A stretch of 64,000 nucleotides of DNA. Origin: Scenedesmus sp. ARA3 (lineage: Eukaryota > Chlorophyta > Chlorophyceae > Sphaeropleales > Scenedesmaceae). The notes beneath the pieces are model-generated. The model was not told the origin of the DNA and did no database searches. It saw only the letters and a list, made by a program, of their open reading frames with translations. Shown in pieces: positions 45,201 to 56,105 of the stretch. Position 1 is the first letter of the stretch, and each line of letters opens with the position of its first letter. The stretch is from the NCBI GenBank assembly GCA_004335835.1, contig RWJK01001064.1, forward strand, positions 1 to 64,000. The letters run 5' to 3'. The position numbers and the translations under genes are program-made.

Positions 45201-46329
45201 CAGCTCCTCGTCGGTGAACCTCTGCAGGAGCAGACAGCTTGATGCTTCATTATTGCTGGCAACAACAACAGATACTGCCTTGCAGCTCCGACACAACTCC
45301 TGCAAGCACTTGCTGCTGGTGTACATGGCCGCAATTGCACATGTTTGCAGTTGCCGCTGTTGGGTGCAACTATATGCACATATGCAGCATTGCAAAGTCA
45401 TAACCACCTCATGTTGTGCTGCTGGTGCGTTTGCGCTCGCAGGAAAGCCGCTTACCCCTGTCTGCGCTGACATGGGAATGAAGAGGTCCTTGCTGAACTT
45501 CCATTCATCAAGACCCTTGTGCACTGCAAAGTCGACCAGGTAAACTGGAGAGCTGGGCCTGCTGAACATGCACTTCAGCACTGCAGCGACGGCCACGACC
45601 GCAACCGCACTGACCAGCGCCTGCAGGATAGAGCCGAATTGTGCAGCAAAGACATGTCATGGATGATGGGTGCTTTGCCGGATAGCATGTTTTCCATCAG
45701 GCGGCATGTTTTCCATCAGGCTGAGCTGCTGCTGGTTTCACCGCAGGGCTCTATCAGTGCCATCAGCAGCAGCACAGCTGGCATGTTGTTCCAAGACAAT
45801 GGCATAGCCTACCCACCACATTCATGGGCCTGGATGTGCTGACAACAAGGTCCACATACTGAAGCAGCTCCCCAGACGTGTAAATCGCCTGCAGCTTCAC
45901 CTGCAAGGGCAATTGGTGGACGTTAACAGGCCGTCTGCTGAATACCTCAACTTGCTGCTATGCGCTTGGCTAGGGCTGAACATAGCTGCATCACAAGATT
46001 CAGCAAAACTATAAATGATTGCGGCTGGGCACTCCGCTGCAAAGGTGAAGCTTGGCTGGTGCGTTCACGCCTGGCAGTACCAGCTTGGCGCCGAGGGAGC
46101 GTATGCCCCATCACATGCCAGCATCGTATCTATCACTTGCCCTTAATGTAAGTGTGCTAATAGCTGTGCTCAGCAGCACGTCCCCAAAGACTGCAGCCTG
46201 TGCACAGGGGCTGGTGTTCGGTCAGGCGCTCACCGCTGCAACGCCGAGGAGAGGCAGTGTCACAATGCTAAGGATGTTGTTAACTATCAGCGAGTAAGCC
46301 CTCATGCTGAAGGGCTTCGGAGGAGCCAT
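42268..46329 (-). CDS. 3-ketoacyl-CoA synthase (very-long-chain fatty acid elongase), 10 exons
   Basis: Exons in order: 46329-46234, 45900-45817, 45620-45456, 45221-45140, 44694-44596, 44364-44218, 44049-43552, 43208-43094, 42822-42699, 42474-42268; 538 aa. It condenses malonyl-CoA with a long-chain acyl-CoA, the first step of the ER elongase cycle. Two N-terminal hydrophobic segments (residues about 10-35 and 60-80) anchor it to the ER. The FAE1/KCS domain follows ([25 protein letters not shown]). The triad is C222 in [11 protein letters not shown]389 in ICIHTGG and N422 in [10 protein letters not shown], almost the numbering of Arabidopsis FAE1 (223/391/424). [12 protein letters not shown] is also typical. 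The Ala-rich tail after residue 490 is not conserved. Which KCS subfamily or chain length cannot be told. Start: the first ATG before the hydrophobic segment. Confidence 0.93.
44848..45165 (-). repeat. Diverged tandem copies around the KCS exon 4 donor
   Basis: Intron 4 holds two to three diverged copies of exon 4 end plus intron start. Plus-strand CTGG/CTAG-CTGTGCT anchors are at 44851, 44944 and 45083, each followed by GCTTGCAGGAACG-like sequence. The CACATATGTCTCAT exon-end motif recurs as CACATGTGTCTCAT near 45006. Confidence 0.7.
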
Positions 46330-48512
46330 TGTTGAAGCACCGCTCGCTGCACTGCCTCCAGACACTCTGCAGCAGCCGCACCAGGCTCTTCCTACATACG
46401 CCAAAAGATTCCAAAAGACGTTTGCAGTTGAGCTGGTTCTGTGCAGCAGGACGCTTGGTTGTTGATTAGCAGTTTATGCCGCGAGGTGACAGAACAAAGG
46501 ACAGGGCGCGAAAGAAGCAGTGCAGAGGGATTCTGGATATTATCCATCAACCATTTTTTAAACTTCAGGGTTTTCATCAATGCTGTCGATGCCAGTAAAA
46601 CACAACCCTACACGCTTTCATTCGCTGGTTATCACACATCCCTGGAAGACGCTTTACCTGCAACATGCCTTTGTGACTTGGTTTACTCAATACAAAACAA
46701 TTGACGAGGCGACAGCCACTGCTGAGCCTGATCAATGCTGTGACTTGGCTTTTGTGCTGTACAGGCTGTACCAGGGAGAATGCCAGTAAGAAAGGAACGT
46801 AGGTTGGCAACTGTGTTTTGTGTAAACGATATAGTTTGTGACGCTAGTACGTTTGCTCAGGCACATGGATCACCACAGTGAAGGTTGACGGCCGATTTGC
46901 AGCGCAGAGTCCCAGGCATGCACTGCATCATGCAGCTGCCAGCTCAGGCTGCCGCCAGTGCGGGCGCATGCAAAGATGGACAGTCTAGCATGCACATGGC
47001 GGGGCGCAACAGCAGTGACGGGGGTCAAAGGTGTTTTCAGCACCAGCCATCACTGCTGGTGGGTCAGGCTTTGTACGCGGTGGTGAGCTGTGGCCACCTG
47101 TTGGACAGGCTTGGCTCAGTTAGCACGCCCCAGCTGCAGGACCACGTTTTTATCACAGACATCCATGATGGCTTCCATGCGGAAGCCGCAATTGACAAGT
47201 TACCCAGCAGCCCCAATTACAGTAAAATGTAGATGTGTGCTTTGAAGGCGAGCGCAGCTTGCAATCCATTTGATGGCAGAGCAACGACATGTCGTACAAG
47301 GTGTCACCTACGCCTGACAGTGTCCTTCCTTTGTGACTGCAGCAACTGCAGCAGCGCACGTGATCATCACCTAGTAGGAGCCCGTTCCTCGGCATTGCCG
47401 GTACTGGCGAGAAGCAAACGAGGCGGCAGGCTGGCTGGCCAGTTTGATAGCAAGCAGCTGCCCAGCGTTTGGCGCTCCAGGTGGGAGTCAGCTTGAAGAC
47501 CAGGCACCTCGTGCCCTGCCGTAAGAAGCTTCCTCGTGGTGCGAGACGATCTGTTCACCATAAGCTTTTGTGACATGTCATTATGCTCAGACCTGCTGGA
47601 TTGACGCTGAAGGCATGAGGCAGTCCCCGGCGGTTGCATCATGCTCAACACAAGGCTTCGAGCGAAGTTCAGCGTCACTGCCACTGAAGGTGTGATGGCC
47701 CCATGCCGGACCAGGGCACAACGCCTTGGCGGTGAAGCTGGAAGAGGAGTGGGATATTAGCATGGCAAGATCGAATTTCAGCCGCATCTGCAGCAGCATG
47801 CAACGTGAGCGTGCTGGCGTCAAGGATCTGCTTGATGTGCAGCCTTTTCAAAACTTGTTACAAAGGCATGCAAGCTGATTGGCAAAATGAAGCCGACAGC
47901 AGTGGCCAGCTGGCTTGAAGCCAGACTGTGCGATGCTATCTGCCGCCAATCTGCAGACCCAGCTGGTGTGTCACGTCATGCTTTCGCTGTTAATTTCCTC
48001 AACATGCAGCGACACTTGGAGATTGACAAGAGTGGACCTGCAGGTGAATCAATGCTGTTTTATGTGCGATATTCTGCGTGGTAAACTCGTGCCGGGTGCT
48101 TAGCTTGAAGGTAGCAAGCGCCAGCAGCATTGGACTGTTGAGTCAAATTCGTCAGTCAAGAACATGGAAGGTGTGAGGATACATGGCATGCGACATGTGC
48201 AGCACCGGCGGCTGTCTCACCCTTTGCCATGTAAATCCTTGCATTGTTATTGCAGCAGAGTGGGTGAAACGGTATACATGCAAGGAAAGGTGACTCCAGC
48301 CAGCTGATGACAGTGTTACAAAGATCCACTCACCGCAGCTAGATGCAGGTCTCGCAACAAAGCGCATTCAAAATATCATTGGTCATATTTATTATCTGAG
48401 CACAATTCACCTTCAGCGAGTGCCCTCTGCCACACGATCCTGTTCTACCGTGCACGCTTCTTGCCGTTCCTGTCCACAAAAGCTCACTTTGCGTTCAGTT
48501 TCATCTGTCAGC
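46330..48512. other. Divergent intergenic region between KCS and ALB3
   Basis: About 2.2 kb between divergent start codons, so two promoters and 5' UTRs are expected. Several frames of 60-115 codons (for example 46885-47232 plus, 47587-47823 minus) show no domain, no paired exons and no codon bias. Less TGC-rich than the UTRs elsewhere. I see nothing else. Confidence 0.5.
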
Positions 48513-51500
48513 ATGCAGCTCGCTTCGGAGCGACTCCATGAGAGCTCGCGTTTCGCCAAGAGCCAGGGTTTCTGCTGCAAACTGCACACCCCTCTGCCCA
48601 GGCACCTTGCTAGGAGGCAGCTGGCTAGCAGCGTGCATGCTCTGCCGCTGAACGAAATCCATACAGAGCTACACACTCATCTGTCAGCAGCATTTGACCT
48701 GGCAGATGCTGCAGCAGCTGCTGCCGCATCTACAGACAGCAGCAGCAGCAGTGGCTTCCTTGCACCGCTGACAGACACACTTGAGACGGTGCTCAAGTCA
48801 ATTCAAACAGAGCTGGACAAGCTAAAGGTGCCATACAGCTATGGCTACTCTATCCTTATCCTGACAGCTCTGGTCAAGCTGCTGACGCTGCCACTGACCA
48901 AGAAGCAGGTGGGTGTTGCATGTACATTGCAGACGGGTTCCTGCAAGTGCACTCAGTATGCGTGACATGTAATAAAAGCAGGTGGATGGATTCCCAGCAG
49001 CTGTCTGTAGCAGCAGCAAGCAATCTATGTAATTAAGTGTCAGTCACCATGTGGGTGGACCTGGCACAACTGTAGTCGCTCAGCCGGTGTGGCCACTCAA
49101 GGCCCTGGAGGCAGCACTTGTCAGGAGAAAATTTCAAGCTGTGATGTTCTCAGGCCACAACGCAGCTAGTTTCCTGCATGTTGCACCTGCTAGCAGCGGT
49201 GCAGCAATGTCCTGCAAGCATGCCTGGTGCGTGGAGCATTGCTGCTCCTGCGCTGCTGCAAGAGCTCAGCTGTGAGCTGAGACACAGCCGGCAATGTGTG
49301 CACCTCGCAGTGTATGGCATAACGAGGACACTTTGTTCTCAGATCAGGACATGCGCAGCCTGCAGAGCGTGCAATTGCTTTTTTGTATCCTGCACATGTG
49401 TGCACAGGTGGAGTCATCTATGGCTGTGCAGTCCCTGAAGCCGCGCATTGATATGATGAAGGCGCGCTATGGTGATGACCAGGCCAAGATCAAGCGCGAG
49501 ACAAACTTCCTGTACGAGCAGGCGGGCGTCAACCCACTGGCAGGTGGGGCAACTGTTGTGTGCAGCAGCTCAGTGGGACTTGCTTGCAGGAAACACTTGC
49601 AGGAAGCACCTGCTGGGACGCCTGTGTTTTATGCAGCAACAGGAGTTGAGCTAGGTGCTGGCAAGACTGGGCTACTACAAGGGCTGGTGCTACTCAGAGG
49701 CAGTTCATGGCTCGAAGACGCATGCCACCAACAGTGACAAGAAGTGCTACAGATGCTGCAGTGTTGCAGGACAGCAGGAGGCGCAGCACCACTGGCAGCC
49801 TGCCAGTTATTGAGATACTTCCTGGGATGCGTTAGGAAGCAGCCACCAAGAGGGTCCCAGAGCATGCGCAGCTGGTCAGCAGCACACACCTCATGAATGA
49901 CACCGGCCAAACTGCACAGTATGTGATGCCTCGACCTGCTGCTGACTGCTGGCCGTTGCTGCGCGCCCTGCATCTTGCAGGCTGCCTGCCGTCGATTGTG
50001 ACCATCCCCATCTTCATTGGGCTCTACCGCTCACTCACCAACGTGGCCACAGAGGGGCTACTAGACACACAGGTGCGGCTGCAGCTGCTGCCGGTGGCAG
50101 CAGTGTGTGTACCATATGCAGCACATGCGTGTTTTGTAACAGCAGCAGCAGCAGCAGCAGCAGCTGCTGCCTCGCACACAGCCCATGCCACTGTCGTTGG
50201 CTTGCTCAACGATAGCAGTGCAGTGAACAGGCGCAAAGAGGCGCAGCACCCTTCTTGAGCAAGCGAGATGCGAGGACTGAAGTGTTGATATGGGTGACAA
50301 GCTGAGTAACATACTAACATACTTCCTGTTGACCGATCGACTTTCTTTGATCTTCTGTTCCTGCAGGGCTTCTACTGGATCCCCAGCCTGGCAGGCCCCA
50401 CCTCCATCAACACACGCGGCACAGAGTGGCTCTTCCCCTTTGTAGACGGCGCTCCAGCCAGCGGCTGGGACAACGCCTTGCCCTACCTGGTGCTGCCGGT
50501 GCTGCTGGTGGCGTGCCAGTACGTCAGCAGCAGCATCATCTCGCCGCCGATCGACCCGAATGCGGAGAACGCCAACACGCAGCGCGCGCTGTACACGTTC
50601 CTGCCGATGATGATCGGCTGGTTTGCGCTGAACGTGCCGTCAGGCTTGGGGCTGTATTACCTGGCCAACACAGTGATGACAACGCTCATCCAGGTGCGCA
50701 GTGCAATGAAGTGCAGCATAAAATGGTTGACTGGCCTGTGTGTATTGAGCTGTGCCGTCAGGCCTGGGGCTGTATCACCTGGCCAACACTGTGATGACAA
50801 CGCTCATCCAGGTGCGCAATGTACAGCAGTATGATGAAGCGCTGCATTGACTGACCTACGGTGGTTTTAGCCGTGTCATACAAGTGCTGTACTACCTAGC
50901 CAACACTGTGATGACAACGCTCATCCAGGTGCGCAGTATGATGAAGTGCAGCATACAGTGATTGACTGGCCTGTGTGTGTTGAGTTGTGCCGTCAGGCCT
51001 GGGGCTGTAAGAACTGGCCAACACAGTGATGACAACGCTCATCCAGGTGCGCAATGTACAGCAGTATGATGAAGCGCTGCATTGACTGACCTACGGTGTT
51101 TCTAGCCGTGTCATGTAACTGCTGTACTACCTGGCCAATACAGTGATGACCGCGCTCATCCAGGTACGCAGTGCGATGAAGTGCAGCATACAGTGATTGA
51201 CTGGCCTGTGTGTGTTGAGCTGTGCCGTCAGGCCTCGGGCTGTACTACCTGGCCAACACAGTGATGACAACGCTCATCCAGGTACGCAGTGTGATGAAGT
51301 GCAGCATACAATGGTTGACTGGTGTGTGTGTGTGTTGAGCTGTGCCGTCATGCCTGGGGCTGTATTACCTGGCCAACACAGTGATGACCACGATCATCCA
51401 GGTGCACAGCAGGATCGATTTTGGCGACAGCTGGCCTGAGGTTGTAGCTGCAGCATGGCCTCAAACAAGTATGATGATGAGCCATCATCATTGGTGACAG

Positions 51501-51980
51501 GGCTTGCTTGTGGGATGCTAGACTTGCGCTTGCTTTGTGCTTTGCCATCGTCCGTCTTGTCACTAAGCCCTAGCAGTCCTCGCTTTGTGATGCTATGCGT
51601 GCATCCATTCATGCATCTCTGCCTGCTGTGCTGCGCTGCAACAGGTGTGGCTGCGCAAGCTTGGCGGTGCTGACGTGCAGATCAACGAGCTGGGGCCGAT
51701 TACAAAAGTCGGCACAGGCAGGCGCATGGGGCAAGCTGCATCAGATGATGACGTCTGGAAGCCCAGCGCAGCATACCAGGCCTCAATTGAAGCAGATGCA
51801 GCGGCAGCGGCAGCAGCAGCAGAGGCCGGCGCAGCCAACGCAGCAGCAGGTGCACTGCCTGGGTTAGAGCAGGCGGCAGCAGCAAGCAGCAGCAGCCAAG
51901 GCAGCTTACCCGCGGGTGCGCGCTGGGCACGGCGGAAGCGTGCAGCTGCGCGTCCGGCAGCAGCACCAAGCAGTGCGTGA
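48513..51980 (+). CDS. ALB3: ALB3/OxaA/YidC-family thylakoid membrane insertase, 5 exons
   Basis: Exons 48513-48908, 49408-49543, 49981-50072, 50367-50693, 51645-51980; 428 aa. ALB3 inserts light-harvesting and other proteins into the thylakoid membrane with cpSRP. The first about 60 residues are a basic, Ser-rich transit peptide. The YidC/Oxa1 core runs from about 85 to 320: YSYGYSILILTALVKLLTLP, a cytoplasmic-loop-like MAVQSLKPRIDMMKARYGDD, QAGVNPLAGCLPSIVTIPIF, GLYRSLTNVA, YLVLPVLLVACQYVSSSI and ALNVPSGLGLYYLANTV. The stromal tail is Ala/Ser-rich and ends in a basic stretch (ARWARRKRAAARPAAAPSSA) that could be a cpSRP43-binding-type motif. Plastid rather than mitochondrial Oxa1 is favoured by LFPFVDGAPA and the overall match to ALB3. 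The paralogue (ALB3.1 or ALB3.2) is not resolved. Intron 4 holds a large tandem array. Confidence 0.92.
50640..51415 (+). repeat. Seven-copy array of the ALB3 exon 4 end plus donor, period 117-120
   Basis: Anchors CTGGCCAA (or variant) at 50661 (used exon), 50779, 50896, 51014, 51131, 51249 and 51369; spacings 118, 117, 118, 117, 118, 120. Each copy repeats the codons for LGLYYLANTVMTTLIQ, the CAG|GT donor and about 70 bases of intron. Copies are mutually very similar, implying recent expansion or homogenisation. Confidence 0.96.
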
Positions 51981-53135
51981 GCAAGTGCTGTGGGGTGGAT
52001 GGGGTGGTGATAGCTCCGCTTTCACAGCAGCTGCTGTGCTGGGGGCGTACAGCTGCTGCGTTCCCCAGCACACAGCTGCTGTGAACGTGGAGGCAATGTT
52101 GGTGGCAGCGTGGCAGGCTCGTCAGCCGGCTGCAATGCATGTTGGTTCACAGTTTGGGTGTTAGTGGGTGTTACGAGCGTGGCTGCAACGGCGGCGAGCA
52201 GCTGCAGGGTTGGTTGGGCCAGAGCATGTCCTTGCGTGCCAATCTGCAGATCGTAACAATCGTGCAGATCGTTGTGTGCGGAGTTAAGCTGTGATGTTGG
52301 TGCGCCATCTCCAGGTGCAGGCGCTGCAGCACTGGCCAGCAGTCTGCCAGGCAACCCGAACTGTTGCTGGCAGCGGTAGCTGCTACAAGGCGACTAAGCG
52401 CTGGCATGTTGTACAGCTGCATTTTCAGGCAGGGAATCCAGCAGTGCACATGAGGGCGCTGGCCTTGAGCCCGGCTCAAGCTGCCCAGGCTGGCCAGCCA
52501 ATATTTGCCCGCTCTTCAGTTTTGTGCAGTGCGCTTTGTGCTGGTTAAGTCATGTAAGTGCAAGCTGCCCACTGTTCGCACGAAGGTGGTTTCCTGCAAG
52601 CTTCTGCATGACACTAGCCGTTGAGCAGCTGACTTGCGCGCACCAGACGCACACTTCTAGATGTGAGTACGCATTATGTTGCATTGATGCTGTCGTGATC
52701 TGCAATGTCTTTCCTGCAACTCATAATACTACCAGCCTGGGCTGTCCTGAGCCTGAGGCTACCAACTAGCAAATTCAAAAGGGTTTGGCAGAAGGTCTGG
52801 GTCGCCTGCAGACTGTGTTTTCCGTGCAATTAGGCGCATATGCAAGCTTGATAGACACAATTATGGCATACATTCATCCGCGCTCCGCCCAGCTGCTGTG
52901 TTGGCCAGGTCAGCAGTTACCTCTAAGCGAGGCAAGTAACATAAGTGCTGCCGTGCAAGTCGCTGTATGCTCACGAACAGCTACCCTCCAATACAATTGA
53001 TTTAGTGTTGCAGCCGCCGTCAATGCTATTGCTGTGATTGGGGTTCCGTGTTGCTGCTCTCGGGTATCCACTTGAGTTGGCAACTGTAGCTGCAGCATCA
53101 GTGACGTCACAAAAAAACATTCAAAGAACTACATC
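51981..53135. other. ALB3 3' UTR and intergenic region
   Basis: G/T-skewed 3' UTR, then about 0.5 kb upstream of the oxygenase gene. TGTAA at 52553-52557 is a candidate ALB3 poly(A) signal, rather distant. No credible gene. Confidence 0.5.
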
Positions 53136-53387
53136 ATGTCGCTGCTCGGGCCGGTTCTGCAGCGAAGGGTCTGCAGCAGGCCCTGCAGCAGCAGCAGCAG
53201 CACTAGCAGGACCCTGGTGACGCGTGTTTCAGCAGTGGCAGGTGCGCCACCAGGCGCAAATGCCACTGCCGGCCCGCCCACAGAGATTGTGCGCATCAAC
53301 CCACAGCTGCTGGAGGCTGGCGGGCTGGACCCTAGCAAAGAGGCGCCGCAGAACATTGTGAATTTCAGCGGTGAACACGCTCTTGCA

Positions 53388-53447
<60 letters not shown>

Positions 53448-54048
53448 CCAGGAGCAACTGCACCAACCAGTCCTGTGAGGACTCAGAAAACAACACTGTG
53501 GGCCGTGTCCTGTTGTCGCTGGATGACTGGCTCCCATTACCACCACCAGCACGCTGCAACTGCTCTACACGTCCCCACCTACCCCTGCTTGCACACTGTA
53601 CATGCGCGTACCTGATGTCACACATGCCCTTTGTTACCAACAACCTCACAACATTTTTATAACTGTTATATTTGTGTTATAACAATGCAGAGATGCTGGC
53701 CAAGGGCTTCCTGCCAGTCAACCTGAGCCTGCCAGGGCTGCGGGTGCAGAACATTGACCCTCCAGTGCTCACAGTGGAGCAGTTCCTGCCTGGCGAGGTG
53801 TGTGACGCACTGCGGCAGGCAGCACAGGCCTCAGGCAAAATGAAGGTCTCAGGTGTGGGAGGCACTGGGGACCTGAAGGAGGACATCAGGACCAGCAGCA
53901 CACTGGCCATCACTAAAGAGGTGAGTGGGGAGGCAGCTGGGGAGTTGGCAGCTTGGAGTGCACAGCAAATGACAGCAGGGTTGGTTAGCAACAGAGTGGG
54001 GCATGTATCAGGGTGAGGCAAATCATGCAGTGTCGCAGCCACCACCAC

Positions 54049-54079
<31 letters not shown>

Positions 54080-55480
54080 AGAAGAATACCGCTCGGTGTC
54101 GTTGGTCTGCTGCCACCCACACAACCAGGGAGCGAAGTGATCAATTTGGCACCTTGCATGCCCACTGCAAGCCATCACTGACTGTCATGTTGACGATGTG
54201 AATGGGCTTGCACCTGCCCTGCTGGCGTGCCCAGGTGCTAGCAGACTGCCCGGAAATCAAGCCCCTGCTGCAGCAGCTGCTGGACCGGGCAGTGCAGCTG
54301 CTGGGCGATGAGCTGGACACTGCTGCGCTGTCAGGCATGCAGTTTGTGCGGCCTACTGCAACCACGCAGCTGGCCCCTGAGCTGCCACAGATCGCTCGTT
54401 ACCTGCCAGGTACGTGAGTAGGTGAAGTAGGTGAAGTTTGTGTGGTGTGTACTACACAGTGTGTGGCATGCAGTCACAGATCCTGGCTCCTTTGCAGCAG
54501 GCATGCCCTTGAAAGCATGTATCTGTCACTTGTCTGTGGTCTGAAACGTTTGATGAAAAACCATGCCCGTCTCTAAGCAGGCAGCAAACCCATTTTCAGG
54601 CAATTTCTCTGGCTGCTGCGTGCAGTCCAGCACTTTCTGCCCCACGCCCCTGAGAGCATGCCTCTGGCACTTTTCCGTGTCCGTAACGAATCAAAACATC
54701 ATCATCATGTGCGTCTGGAAGCAAACTAACTGCAATCCTCTGGCTGCTGCGTGCACTGCAGGCCAGCACTTCTTGTCCCATGAGGACGGCTTCCCCTCAG
54801 CCATTGCCCTAGACAAGGGCTACCAGCGGCGCGCCACGCTGCTGATCTACCTGAATGACGTGCCGCAGGGCGGTCAAACACAGTTTGACCACCTAGGGTT
54901 TGGGGTGCAGCCGCAACGCGGCAAGGCGCTGCTGTTTTTTCCCTCCTTCAGTGGCGGCAAGTCTGACGCGCGGTGCATGTGTGGCGCCGCCGGCAGCCCG
55001 TGCTGTGCTAGATGATGTGCAACAATGTGTGTCACAAAACACAATGCGTGTATGGTGCGGTGTCTGTGTGACGGGTTAACAGTCAAGCCTACATGTGTGG
55101 CTGCAGGCGTGTGCAGCTGGTGTCGCCAGTGCTGCCAGGTGGACTGCAAGGCATGTGGTTGTGCTGTGCACGCATCGTATCAGCTATGTATGACGTAAAA
55201 AAAACCATGCTGTGTCTGCAGAATGTACTCGTCCCAACAGACTGTTTTGTTATGGCTGTGCATTTTACTTTCCTTGCTGGCTTGCAGGACGCTGCACACC
55301 GCCGAGGATGCAGCTGAGGGGGCAGAGAAGTGGGTGTTCCAGCTGTGGCTCTGTGCAGGCCTGCCTATTAGGCCCAAGGTGGATGCTGCTGCCATGGCAG
55401 CGCAGCAGCTGGCGGCACAAAGGAAGGGAGGAGTGAGCCCGCAGAAGCCCAAGCGGGCCAACAAGAAGAAGCAGCGGTGA
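53136..55480 (+). CDS. 2-oxoglutarate/Fe(II) oxygenase, prolyl 4-hydroxylase-like, 5 exons
   Basis: Exons 53136-53370, 53691-53920, 54235-54409, 54762-54972, 55288-55480; 347 aa. Residues 1-35 are Arg/Ser-rich and look like an organelle presequence. The P4H-type double-stranded beta-helix fold occupies about 95-310. It opens with PPVLTVEQFLPGEVCDALRQ, a DLKEDIRTSSTLAI segment typical of P4H, then the iron ligands H220-x-D222 (FLSHEDGF) and distal H287 (TLHTAED). K298 in EKWVFQLW is the expected 2-oxoglutarate-binding residue. GGQTQFDHLGFGVQPQRG and LLFFP also fit. Substrate (collagen-like, hydroxyproline-rich or other protein) unknown. The basic tail KPKRANKKKQR is unusual. Exon 4 has an upstream duplicate of its acceptor region. 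Confidence 0.88.
53387..53442 (+). repeat. (CAG)n tract in intron 1 of the oxygenase gene
   Basis: About 18 CAG units on the sense strand, 17 bases downstream of the exon 1 donor. The orientation is opposite to the CTG tracts found before acceptors. If intron 1 were retained it would add a poly-Ser run. Confidence 0.9.
54600..54800 (+). repeat. Duplicated acceptor region of oxygenase exon 4, spacing 131
   Basis: CTCTGGCTGCTGCGTGCA followed by (G)CCAGCACTT(T/C)-TG-CCC occurs at 54607 and 54738. The upstream copy retains a CAG-like acceptor but its exon part is degenerate. Confidence 0.75.
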
Positions 55481-56105
55481 CAGCGGTTCGCATGAGGAGG
55501 TTCTTGTGTTGCTAGGGTTCAGGTGCCTATGGATGTTGTAAGTTACAACTTGTAACACTCTGCCTGACACAGAGCAGCGGCGCCCTTGAATGTAAGTAGT
55601 CATCTTGACTGATGGTACTCCGCCTTTGTATGAACAAGCTGGTGCAGGAGTGCCCTGTAAAAGTTGGCCTGTCAAGTGTGCCTGCTGCTGCTCTTCACCT
55701 GCTGTTCCCGCATTGGGCCTTGCTGCATCACTGCGGTAGAAGCAAACACATCAGGTTTGTTTTACAGGTCTCGCGTGGTGTTGGTCCGCCAGCAGCTATG
55801 ATCGACCGTGTCGCACCTGTGCCCGCGTGCAGCGTCAGCATGCAACCAAGCACACATCCTGCTACACAAACAAGCTTTGGTTTTATTTGACAGAAGTATA
55901 AGCTGTGCAACGTCTTCGACGGGGTGCTGCCATTCAACCAGCAGCAGTGCAGACAGATCAGGACAGCAAGCGGCGGCCTAGTTTCCATACGCGGCCATTG
56001 ATTGAGCTTTGATGCAAAACGTGTATCCAACGACCCTACCTGCTGATCAATGCACCGCAGGTGACGTCGAACGCGCCAGGCAGACTTGCAACAGCAGCAA
56101 CAGCA
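55481..56105. other. Oxygenase 3' UTR and upstream region of the lumen-targeted gene
   Basis: About 0.6 kb. Two TGTAA motifs at 55537-55541 and 55551-55555 lie 57-75 bases after the oxygenase stop and are likely poly(A) signals. The rest should be the promoter of the gene starting at 56106. No other feature seen. Confidence 0.55.
55537..55555 (+). terminator. Paired TGTAA poly(A) signals of the oxygenase gene
   Basis: Two TGTAA motifs 14 bases apart, within 75 bases of the stop codon. Confidence 0.5.

Noticed and set aside
46885..47823. Frames of 78-115 codons between KCS and ALB3
   Set aside because: No domain, no splice partners, and they lie in a divergent promoter region.
50640..51415. 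Regular direct repeats resembling a CRISPR array
   Set aside because: The repeat unit is coding exon end plus intron, there are no unique spacers, and the genome is eukaryotic.
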